From Paenibacillus phytohabitans (GTDB taxonomy: Bacteria > Bacillota > Bacilli > Paenibacillales > Paenibacillaceae), in assembly GCF_013141775.1 (NCBI RefSeq), contig NZ_WHOB01000048.1, positions 62,001 through 126,000 of the forward strand: DNA of 64,000 nt, written 5' to 3'. A model generated the notes under the pieces. The model saw only the letters and a program-made list of their open reading frames with translations, searched no databases and was not told where the DNA came from. Made by a program: the position numbers and the translations under genes. Below, in pieces: positions 35,417 to 42,479 of this stretch (the first letter of the stretch is position 1; each line of letters begins with the position of its first letter).

Positions 35417-36502
35417 TTATTGAAGATATTTATTGAAGATAGGATAGCAAATTATAAATTCGATCACCAGAACGGCTAGGATGGCGGAGATTATGATCTT
35501 GCTGCGCGAATTGGCCCAATTGATCGTCCAGCCGAAACCACGGGTGTTCGGAACGATCAACGCCGGATCTTCAGGATTCACGTAGAGGCGGCCAAGCCAC
35601 TTCCAGTGCTTTTCCTCCAGCGACGGAACGTCCCTCAGCTGATCAATACCCTTGATTCGCATATACAGGATGACGCCGAACAGTGCGACTAAGAGTGCTG
35701 TACAGAGCGACATGCCGGAGAGGAAGAGCAGATTTCCCTTCCAGCCGTACAATGTTATGGCTTGCGTCACCCCGTAGAATATAACCATCAGGAGCGACGC
35801 GCTCCAAGCCAGAAGCGAATGGATTCTCTTGTGCTTCAACTGTTTCTGCAGCGAACCTTCCCGGTCCTGGGGGTCCAGCGAGGTTCTGGCACGGCTAATC
35901 AGCAGGTTGTAGCAGACGAACACGGTAATATTCAGTACTTGCACGAAGTTTAAAGAGAACACCGTCCAACCGGTTTTGTAAAAGCTACAATTTCCGAGAT
36001 GCAGCACTTGTGGAATCGTATCCCACCTGGCAATAGCCAAGAGGATGCATAGCGACATAACGCCGGCATTTGCCGAGTACCACCAAGAGCTCAGCACCGG
36101 GCTATGCATCCGGCCGGCCGTAAGGCTGGCTGTGCGCTTCTTCTGCACTACAGCCTTCCAGCCTCTGGCTGCCTTCAAGTGTTGCGCGGATATCCGGCTT
36201 AGCCGGGCTGCGAAGGATGAAGCAATCATTAAAAGCAAGATGGATGACGTCAAAATCAGGAGACCCCGCGCCGGTTGATGGCGCAGCCAGAACAAGCAGG
36301 CACCCCCGATGAAGGCCGCAAAAATGCTGGTTAGCAAAGCGTAATTCCGGCGGATGGCGCGGACGGACGGATCCTTCAGGGCCTCCTCCGGCAGCACAAT
36401 GCCGAACAGAACAGTCCGCAAGCCGGTATAGACCTGTAAGCTGAGCATCAGAGCAATCATCAAATAGCTGCTGGATATAATAATCATCTGTTCTTGTGTC
36501 AC
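35417..36502 (-). CDS. polytopic membrane protein with DUF5808 C-terminal segment
   Basis: A 361-residue protein with about eight hydrophobic segments. Near 300-340 it has the DUF5808-like signature W-x-G-x-x-Y-V-N-P-E-D-P-A, then VPNTRGFGWTINWA. Such proteins often accompany a YtrA-type GntR regulator, as here (start 3 bp from the regulator stop). Biochemical function unknown; cell-envelope stress is a common guess for this pairing. Confidence 0.75.
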   Translation of the reverse strand: MTQEQMIIISSSYLMIALMLSLQVYTGLRTVLFGIVLPEEALKDPSVRAIRRNYALLTSIFAAFIGGACLFWLRHQPARGLLILTSSILLLMIASSFAARLSRISAQHLKAARGWKAVVQKKRTASLTAGRMHSPVLSSWWYSANAGVMSLCILLAIARWDTIPQVLHLGNCSFYKTGWTVFSLNFVQVLNITVFVCYNLLISRARTSLDPQDREGSLQKQLKHKRIHSLLAWSASLLMVIFYGVTQAITLYGWKGNLLFLSGMSLCTALLVALFGVILYMRIKGIDQLRDVPSLEEKHWKWLGRLYVNPEDPALIVPNTRGFGWTINWANSRSKIIISAILAVLVIEFIICYPIFNKYLQ

Positions 36503-36504
36503 CG

Positions 36505-36900
36505 TTATTCCCCTCCACGGTTCGTAATTATATCCCGGTATACCGATTTGCTCTCCTGCGCGAATACCTCTTCCGCCATGCCACGTACCGCAGCCGCTGC
36601 CGCAAGAGAGCGCAGCTGCCGCCGGAGCTTTGCCTCGAACGCCTCCGTCACACCGGGCATCCCGTCCGGCTGAACAATAACGCCCGTCTTCCGGTGCACT
36701 TGAAGCAAGCCTTCCTGCTTAAGCAAATTGTAGGCTTTGTTGACGGTATGGAGATTGATCCCGAGGTCCTCAGCCAGTCTCCGGATCGACGGAAGCGGAT
36801 CACCCGGCTTCAGCTCGCCTGACGCGATCCCTTCGGTCAATTGATCGGCCAGCTGCGTGTACAGCGGGGTGTCCGATTGCAGATCGAGCTCTATGAACAC
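36505..36900 (-). CDS. YtrA-subfamily GntR regulator
   Basis: A 131-residue regulator. The GntR winged helix (about 10-75: TPLYTQLADQLTEGIASGELKPGDPLPSIRRLAEDLGINLHTVNKAYNLLKQEGLLQV) is followed by only about 55 residues, the short dimerisation tail of the YtrA group. It heads the operon with the membrane protein and probably the serine hydrolase, and a palindrome sits just upstream. YtrA regulators typically repress their own operon. Confidence 0.88.
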   Translation of the reverse strand: MFIELDLQSDTPLYTQLADQLTEGIASGELKPGDPLPSIRRLAEDLGINLHTVNKAYNLLKQEGLLQVHRKTGVIVQPDGMPGVTEAFEAKLRRQLRSLAAAAAVRGMAEEVFAQESKSVYRDIITNRGGE

Positions 36901-36925
36901 GAATATCCCTCCTTATGGTTATTTA

Positions 36926-36940
36926 TGTATTAAAAATACA
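36926..36940. promoter_or_regulatory. candidate GntR operator
   Basis: TGTATT-AAA-AATACA is a perfect dyad 26 bp upstream of the GntR start, inside an AT-rich promoter zone. Assignment is by position. Confidence 0.5.
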
Positions 36941-37075
36941 TTTTGTTTGTTATATTACATATATAACATATATGTTGAAAGTGGTGCAAGATTCAGCAGA
37001 AAATTGTTCCACTACCGTTTGATTAATGCTGATGCATATGGATATATAAGGTAATAGAATTATCTCTTAAAGGGG

Positions 37076-37594
37076 GTGTTTATCTTCTTTAAAGCCAAAA
37101 GGAGAAGAAAAAAATTTGATGAATTAAAAAGAGAGTTGAGATTCTACCAACCGATATTCGAATACGTCTCGTATGACGTTCACTGGGTGATGCTAAACAG
37201 GCGCCTGTTAAGGATCCTGGTAAGAAGAATCGAAACTATGTATGAAATAGAGCAGCAAGCTCTGGAAGCAGCAATTGACTTAGACAACAATACGATTGAA
37301 TACATTGAACTGCTGACCCTTTTTTTTGAGAAAAGAATTACTGCATTACGTGACTATTTTGATCAGTATTACATGTCCATTAATCCGCTAATACAAGAAT
37401 CTCCAGATTTTTTTTACGGTCATTTTGATTACATTACAAAGATTTTAATAAACATCAAAGCTGAAATTAAAAGAAAGCAATTCTCCATGCTTCAGCTTCG
37501 ATATTTAAATAATTATGTATTTTTCTTTTATATGGAAATAGTCCAAGGTATAAACAGATTTGAACAAGTCTCTAAGGAGCTTGAGCAGCTATAA
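37076..37594 (+). CDS. AT-rich hypothetical protein
   Basis: A 172-residue protein of unknown function. It opens with a basic stretch (KAKRRRKKFDELKREL), then is helical and rich in aromatic, Ile and Leu residues (YQPIFEYVSYDVHW, LLTLFFEKRITALRDYFDQYY). There are no clear transmembrane helices, signal peptide or known motif. Composition is far more AT-rich than the surrounding DNA. The only in-frame start, GTG 37076, directly abuts the AAGGGGG ribosome-binding tract, an abnormally short spacing. The real start may therefore be unusual, or the gene may have lost its 5' end. Not recognised; probably acquired. Confidence 0.55.
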   Translation: MFIFFKAKRRRKKFDELKRELRFYQPIFEYVSYDVHWVMLNRRLLRILVRRIETMYEIEQQALEAAIDLDNNTIEYIELLTLFFEKRITALRDYFDQYYMSINPLIQESPDFFYGHFDYITKILINIKAEIKRKQFSMLQLRYLNNYVFFFYMEIVQGINRFEQVSKELEQL

Positions 37595-37610
37595 CACAAA
37601 ACAGCAAAAC

Positions 37611-37640
37611 AGCGGTCCCCCAGTTAACGGGAGGACCGCT
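37611..37640. terminator. bidirectional hairpin terminator
   Basis: AGCGGTCCCCC (37611-37621) pairs with GGGAGGACCGCT (37629-37640). Reading leftward, TTTTGCTGTTTT follows, so it serves the minus-strand dehydrogenase; it also ends the plus-strand orphan gene. Confidence 0.8.
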
Positions 37641-37673
37641 GCTTAACTTTGTATGAGGACTGAATAATCTGGC

Positions 37674-38459
37674 TTACTGCGCAGTATACCCGCCGTCGAT
37701 CAGCAGGGTAGAGCCGGTGACGCCCCCGAGGCGCTCGCTGGCGATCAGCATGGCGTAGTCGGCGATTTCTTCAACGGCCAGCAGGCGTTTCTGCGGGACG
37801 AGCGGATAGATGACCTCCTCCAGCACGCTCTCCAGCGGCACGTTCCGGGTTCGGGCCAGATCCTCCATTTGTCCGCGTACCAGCGGGGTATCCACATAGC
37901 CCGGGCAGAGGGCATTCACGGTAATGCCGTGGGCAGCGCCTTCCAGAGCGGCGACCTTGGTCAGCCCGATCAGGCCGTGTTTGGCGCTGTTGTAAGCGGC
38001 TTTGCCGGCAAAGCCGATGACTCCGTTAATGGAGGCCATGTTGATAATGCGGCCGTAGCCTTGCTCCTTCATAATCGGGAAGGCATGCTTGATGCCGATA
38101 AAAGCGCCGGTCAGCATCACCTTCAGCATGAACTCGAATTTCTCCACGGGGAAATCCTCAATCGGCGACACATGCTGCAACCCTGCGTTATTCACCAGAA
38201 TATCCAGTCTTCCGTAGACTTCTTTAGCTTTGGCAATCGCCGCGCTGTATTCCACCTCCTGGGTAACATCGCATCTGAGGCCATAGGCTTCATAGCCCTG
38301 GGCTTGCAATTCTTCGGCGGCGTTGACGGCCAACTCCTCACGTACATCGGAAATGACTACCTTGGCGCCTTCATGGGCGAACTTGCGGGCAATCTCCAGA
38401 CCGATGCCGCTGGCAGCTCCGGTGACGAATGCTACTCTATTTTCCAAAAATCTGCTCAT
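37674..38459 (-). CDS. 3-hydroxybutyrate dehydrogenase (SDR family)
   Basis: A 261-residue short-chain dehydrogenase. The cofactor motif is VTGAASGIGLEIARKF; NNAGLQHVSPIEDFP is followed by the catalytic Ser/Tyr/Lys region INGVIGFAGKAAYNSAKHGL. The ALCPGYVDTPLVRGQ loop and the overall pattern match D-beta-hydroxybutyrate dehydrogenases (YxjF/PhaD-like), which oxidise 3-hydroxybutyrate to acetoacetate with NAD. It follows the GntP-type permease by 26 bp. Together with scoAB and the thiolase it forms a full catabolic route. Confidence 0.87.
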   Translation of the reverse strand: MSRFLENRVAFVTGAASGIGLEIARKFAHEGAKVVISDVREELAVNAAEELQAQGYEAYGLRCDVTQEVEYSAAIAKAKEVYGRLDILVNNAGLQHVSPIEDFPVEKFEFMLKVMLTGAFIGIKHAFPIMKEQGYGRIINMASINGVIGFAGKAAYNSAKHGLIGLTKVAALEGAAHGITVNALCPGYVDTPLVRGQMEDLARTRNVPLESVLEEVIYPLVPQKRLLAVEEIADYAMLIASERLGGVTGSTLLIDGGYTAQ

Positions 38460-38485
38460 TTCTGCATAACCTCCATGGGGATGAA

Positions 38486-39865
38486 TTAGAAGATGGATAG
38501 AACGATGGCAAGGGTGAATACGGCAATTGTCTTCAGGCAGGTGATGGCAAAGATATCTTTATAGGATTGCTTATGCGTAAGTCCGGTAATCGCCAGCAAA
38601 GTGATGACGGCACCGTTATGTGGAAGCGTATCCATTCCTCCGGAGGCCATGGAAGCGATTCTGTGCAGCATTTCCGGGCTGATCCCCAGCGTCTGTGCCA
38701 TGGAAAGGTATGATTTGCCCATGACCTCCAGGGCGATGGACAAACCGCCTGATGCGGAGCCGGTGACTCCGGCGAGAATGTTGACGGACAACGCTTCGGA
38801 AATTAGCGGATGATCGCTGATATTCATAATCCATTCCTGGATGGATTTGAAGCCTGGGAGTGTTTTGACGACGTTACCGAAGCCTACTTCTGAGGCTGTA
38901 TTGAAAATGGCCAGCAGGGAGCCCATAGCTGCGGCGGTCAGGCCAGCGGCCATTTTGCCTTTGACCTGGCGGATATTGATACATCCGGCAGCGATAACCC
39001 CGATGCAGAGGGCAATAATCAAGGCCCAGCTTGAGGATACGGTTTTGACATTGGCGATATTGAAGGTTTCCAGCAGCTCGCTGCTGTACCAGTTGGTTAC
39101 TGACATGGACGTCCGGCTGAGCAGGAAGTTGAATACGAGCACCAGCAGAAGCGGCAGAACGGAGATCCAGATGTTTGGATATTTGGCGTTCTCCAGCACT
39201 TCCGGTTCGTTCTTATGGCCGGTGCCATAGCCTTCCCCGTTAGCAGCTGCCTGCTTGCGGCGGCGTTCCAGCCACCACAGGCCGCCGATGAAGACGATCA
39301 GCGCGCCGGCAATACCGACGAGCGGAGCAGCATAGGCATCTGTACCGAAGTAAGTGGTCGGGATGATGTTCTGAATCTGCGGCGTACCCGGCAGGGCATC
39401 CATCGTATAGGTGAACGCTCCAAGTGCGATGGTGCCGGGAATGAGCCGTTTCGGGATATCGGCTTCACGGAAGATCGCTACAGCGAACGGATAGACAGCG
39501 AAGGCTACGACAAACAGTGATACGCCGCCATAAGTGAGTACGGAGCAGGCGAGTACAACGGCAAGCATGGCTCTCTTTGAGCCGAGCGCTTTGACAATCG
39601 TCTGGGCGATGGACGAGGCAGCGCCGCTAAGCTCCATCATTTTACCGAAGATAGCGCCTAGCAGGAAGATCGGGAAGAAGTTCTTTACGTAGTTTGCCGC
39701 ATTCAGCATGTATACTTCGGTGTAACTCGGCATCAGGGCGACCCCTGAGATAACTACCGCAAGCAGTGTGAATATAGGTGCAAAAACAATAACCGGAAAC
39801 CCCCGGTAAGCGAAGAACATCAGCAGGCCAAGCGCCAGAACGATGGCTAAAACCTGAATAACCAT
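38486..39865 (-). CDS. GntP-family permease, probable 3-hydroxybutyrate importer
   Basis: A 459-residue membrane protein with about 12 hydrophobic segments. GntP-family signatures include GAIFGKMMELSGAASSIAQTIVKALG, DALPGTPQIQNIIPTTYFGT and a C-terminal HRIASMASGGMDTLPHNGAVITLL. The B. subtilis relative YxjC lies with scoAB and a hydroxybutyrate dehydrogenase, which supports hydroxybutyrate rather than gluconate as the substrate. Start behind a GGGGGG tract. Confidence 0.87.
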   Translation of the reverse strand: MVIQVLAIVLALGLLMFFAYRGFPVIVFAPIFTLLAVVISGVALMPSYTEVYMLNAANYVKNFFPIFLLGAIFGKMMELSGAASSIAQTIVKALGSKRAMLAVVLACSVLTYGGVSLFVVAFAVYPFAVAIFREADIPKRLIPGTIALGAFTYTMDALPGTPQIQNIIPTTYFGTDAYAAPLVGIAGALIVFIGGLWWLERRRKQAAANGEGYGTGHKNEPEVLENAKYPNIWISVLPLLLVLVFNFLLSRTSMSVTNWYSSELLETFNIANVKTVSSSWALIIALCIGVIAAGCINIRQVKGKMAAGLTAAAMGSLLAIFNTASEVGFGNVVKTLPGFKSIQEWIMNISDHPLISEALSVNILAGVTGSASGGLSIALEVMGKSYLSMAQTLGISPEMLHRIASMASGGMDTLPHNGAVITLLAITGLTHKQSYKDIFAITCLKTIAVFTLAIVLSIF

Positions 39866-39989
39866 GAGAACCCCCCTAATTAAATGTGTAACCTACTTTT
39901 TGCTTAAACGGAACCATAGCTCTGTTCCAGAAAACCTCGAATATGCTTTCGTCCCTTCCAACCTTGTGCGCGCAGGTCATTTGTTATGA

Positions 39990-40003
39990 TGGTAACGCTT
40001 ACA
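39990..40003. promoter_or_regulatory. cre-like site before the permease/dehydrogenase operon
   Basis: TGGTAACGCTTACA matches the cre consensus at 12 of 14 positions and is itself nearly palindromic. It lies 125 bp upstream of the minus-strand permease start. The 39866-40214 gap otherwise holds divergent promoter sequence; nothing else was recognised. Confidence 0.45.
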
Positions 40004-40214
40004 TTCAAAGTGTACAACAGCATTCAGCAGGCGTAAAATTCAAGCGGTGCATGCAATCCATGAAAAAATTTTATGGATAGGCCGGGACTATTTCTCCCAC
40101 TTCGCTTCAGACAGGAAATCATTTCTGCACTTGCTTTTTGGTTGTATAAAATATATTATAGATAAATAAAGTCTTTGATTAGGAACAAAGTCCATACTTA
40201 AGGTGGAACAAGAC

Positions 40215-40616
40215 ATGAAATACTCAAAAGCAACGAACTACGCGCTGCACACGATGCTGTTCCTGGTGGCGTACGCTCCGGATAAGCCGGTAGGAGTGCA
40301 GCAGCTTGCCGAACGGCAGAATGTATCCCCTACGTATTTGTCCAAAATCCTGACTAAGCTGGTGAAGGCGGGGCTGGTGGAATCCGCATCCGGCGCGAAC
40401 GGCGGGTACCGGCTGAGACGCAGGAAGGAAGAGATCTCGTTCCTGGACATTATCCATGCGATCGAAGGTACGGCTTCGCTGTTTGACTGCACACTTAATC
40501 ATTCCAGTGAGTGTCTGATCCAGCAGGAGATGGTGAAGGCAGAAGGGCAGATGGAGGAGTATTTGCGCAATAAAATGATGTCCGAGCTTGCCGGAAAATT
40601 AACGGAGAGCCATTAA
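40215..40616 (+). CDS. Rrf2-family regulator
   Basis: A 133-residue Rrf2 regulator. The winged helix (MKYSKATNYALHTMLFLVAYAPDKPVGVQQLAERQNVSPTYLSKILTKLVKAGLVESASGANGGYRL) is followed by a dimerisation helix. Only two cysteines (FDCTLNHSSECLIQ) replace the three that bind an iron-sulfur cluster in IscR/NsrR, so cluster binding is uncertain and a redox-thiol or metabolite role is possible. ATG 40215 is used because AAGGTGG lies 8 bp before it. Confidence 0.9.
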   Translation: MKYSKATNYALHTMLFLVAYAPDKPVGVQQLAERQNVSPTYLSKILTKLVKAGLVESASGANGGYRLRRRKEEISFLDIIHAIEGTASLFDCTLNHSSECLIQQEMVKAEGQMEEYLRNKMMSELAGKLTESH

Positions 40617-40693
40617 GCTCCGTTATTTTTTCGAGATTTTCATAGATATTATAAGTCTGTTAAGTCTGTTAAATAAGAGAGGATGGATTAGAG

Positions 40694-41599
40694 ATGAACA
40701 ACGGATTATTTGATGCAGCAGTATGGGAGAAGGCCTGGAAGGAAGACCCTAAGGCAATGGCCAACAAATTCAAAGCAATGGGGATGGACCCGCACCGCAG
40801 CTTCGATCATAAGGCGAAGGTATTTAACGAAGAGGTATTCAGCAGCGCCGGAAGAGACAGAAGTGAGCGGATTATCAGCTGGATGGAGGGCCAGGGAGTA
40901 GATTTCAATGGGCTCACTGTCCTGGATGTGGGCGCGGCTTCGGGCGGCTTCACCGTACCTTTTATCGAGAGAGGGGCTAAGGTAACGGCAGTAGAGCCTA
41001 ACATTCCGCTGTCTGAACTGTTTCTGCACAACACCGCAGGCTACGCCCCCGGTCAAGTGGAGCTGGTACGCGAAGCCTTTGAGGATATCGATATTGCGGC
41101 CAAAGGCTGGCTGAACGCCTTCGATCTTGTGTTTGTGTCCATGTGTCCGGCGGTATTTGACTGGGAGAGTGCGGAGAAGGTCATTAGCTGTGCCCGGCAA
41201 TACTGTTATATCAGTACATCGGCGGGGGTTCAGGAGCATAGCCTCATGAATGAAGTGCTGCCTCTGCTGACGGGCCGGGCGGTGCATGCGGAATCTTCGG
41301 ATATGGCCTACCTGATGCAGCTGCTGTATTTGAAGGGATATTCCTACGAATCGATTGTGACCCGCGAGACGAAAAGCAAGGAGCTATCCGTTGAAGCGGC
41401 GCTTGCTGAAGTAATAGAGATGCTGCCAATGCATCATTTGGACGGGAAAGAGGCTACCCTGAAGGCAGTTACCGAATATTTGCATACAGCTTATCCTGAT
41501 CAAAAGGTAGTGATCCGCCAAGGCGGACGGTTTGGCAAGGTGCTGATCAAGCTGCAGGATCTCAACATGTACAGCAGAGCAGCTGCAGCCAAGCAGTAA
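40694..41599 (+). CDS. class I SAM-dependent methyltransferase
   Basis: A 301-residue enzyme with the Rossmann SAM motif I VLDVGAASGGFTVPFIERGAKVTAVEPN near 75-102 and a motif-IV-like region (NAFDLVFVSMCPAVFDWESAEKVI). The N-terminal 60 residues are helical (DPKAMANKFKAMGMDPHRSFDHKAKVFNEEVFS). Substrate unknown. It lies 77 bp after the Rrf2 gene and may be its target. Confidence 0.82.
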   Translation: MNNGLFDAAVWEKAWKEDPKAMANKFKAMGMDPHRSFDHKAKVFNEEVFSSAGRDRSERIISWMEGQGVDFNGLTVLDVGAASGGFTVPFIERGAKVTAVEPNIPLSELFLHNTAGYAPGQVELVREAFEDIDIAAKGWLNAFDLVFVSMCPAVFDWESAEKVISCARQYCYISTSAGVQEHSLMNEVLPLLTGRAVHAESSDMAYLMQLLYLKGYSYESIVTRETKSKELSVEAALAEVIEMLPMHHLDGKEATLKAVTEYLHTAYPDQKVVIRQGGRFGKVLIKLQDLNMYSRAAAAKQ

Positions 41600-41658
41600 A
41601 TCATAACAGCATATATACATGACATTGTCTTTCCATAGAAAGATGCTATCATAGAGAG

Positions 41659-41686
41659 TAGATCCCCACGCGGGATCTATTTTATT
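41659..41686 (+). terminator. terminator after the methyltransferase gene
   Basis: TAGATCCC (41659-41666) pairs with GGGATCTA (41672-41679) around CACGC, followed by TTTTATT. It also lies 28 bp before the next small ORF, so it could act as an attenuator. Confidence 0.65.
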
Positions 41687-41706
41687 ATCCGGGAGGACTG
41701 AGGGCT

Positions 41707-41778
41707 ATGAGTTTGAGCAAGCGTATTTTCGAGCATGACCTGATGAAGAAAGTGGGTGAAATCTACTATGAGCCATAG
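41707..41778 (+). CDS. 23-residue leader ORF overlapping the GreA-like gene
   Basis: ATG 41707 lies behind GGGAGG (41691-41696) and opens a 23-codon frame (MSLSKRIFEH...EIYYEP). Its TAG stop lies 8 bp inside the next gene. The downstream gene has only a weak ribosome site, so ribosomes finishing this peptide could re-initiate at ATG 41768. Evidence is the ribosome site and overlap only; no homology is claimed. Confidence 0.5.
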   Translation: MSLSKRIFEHDLMKKVGEIYYEP

Positions 41779-42196
41779 TCTCATAACGATTTCCCTGCGC
41801 CAGGAGCTGGTGCAGCAGCTGGTCTATCTCGATGAGCATAAATTCGTTATTCTGGACCGGGGAACATGGGAGTCACCGGCCGAGCGGGCGGAGATTCAGT
41901 CCATGATCAGGAGGTATCAGGAAGCGGTGGAGCAGATTCTGTCCGGCGGGGATGAAGCGCTGGAGCAATCCACTGTTCTGGTCGGGTCGCGGGTATCGCT
42001 GCGGATCGGGCAGGAAACGCTGAAGGATGCCTACAGAATTGTAATTCCGGGCGAAGCTGAGCTGGATGAATTCTGCATCTCCCTCTGGTCTCCGATGGGC
42101 AGGGGGCTTATTCTGGCGCGTCCCGGCGATACCGTCACGATCCAAACCCCGTTTGGCAGTGATGAAGTGCTGATTCTGGATAATGTGTATGATTGA
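41768..42196 (+). CDS. GreA/GreB C-terminal-domain protein
   Basis: A 142-residue protein. The C-terminal 75 residues match the GreA/Rnk FKBP-like fold (VLVGSRVSLRIG ... YRIVIPGEAELDEFCISLWSPMGRGLILARPGDTVTIQTPFGSDEVLILDN). The N-terminal half is helical but is not the canonical GreA coiled coil and lacks its acidic tip pair. It may bind RNA polymerase without stimulating cleavage. ATG 41768 is chosen over GTG 41756 because the leader ORF stop overlaps it. A strong terminator follows. Confidence 0.75.
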   Translation: MSHSLITISLRQELVQQLVYLDEHKFVILDRGTWESPAERAEIQSMIRRYQEAVEQILSGGDEALEQSTVLVGSRVSLRIGQETLKDAYRIVIPGEAELDEFCISLWSPMGRGLILARPGDTVTIQTPFGSDEVLILDNVYD

Positions 42197-42253
42197 ACGG
42201 GCAGGAAGTGCAGTAACTGACTAGGGCGGTTAATAAAAAAAGGCGAAAATCAG

Positions 42254-42294
42254 CAGAGCAGCGATCCTCCAATAACGCGAGGATTGCTGCTCTG
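42254..42294. terminator. bidirectional terminator
   Basis: A 16-bp stem (42254-42269 with 42279-42294, one G-U pair) around a 9-base loop, with TTTT to the right and an A7 run to the left. It separates the convergent GreA-like and NAD synthetase genes. Confidence 0.88.
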
Positions 42295-42479
42295 TTTTAA
42301 GATTGAAGATACGATTCCCGCTTAAACAGCGGAGAGGACAGAACGATTGTGTAAAAGCGGCAGCGGTCGCCTTTGTCCCCGGATTTTCACCGCTAAGGAG
42401 AATGAATAAAATCTGGGGACAACAGCGATTGGAACAACGGTCTGTTCGCGGAGCGTCCTTACGAGCGCCCGGGCGGTGA

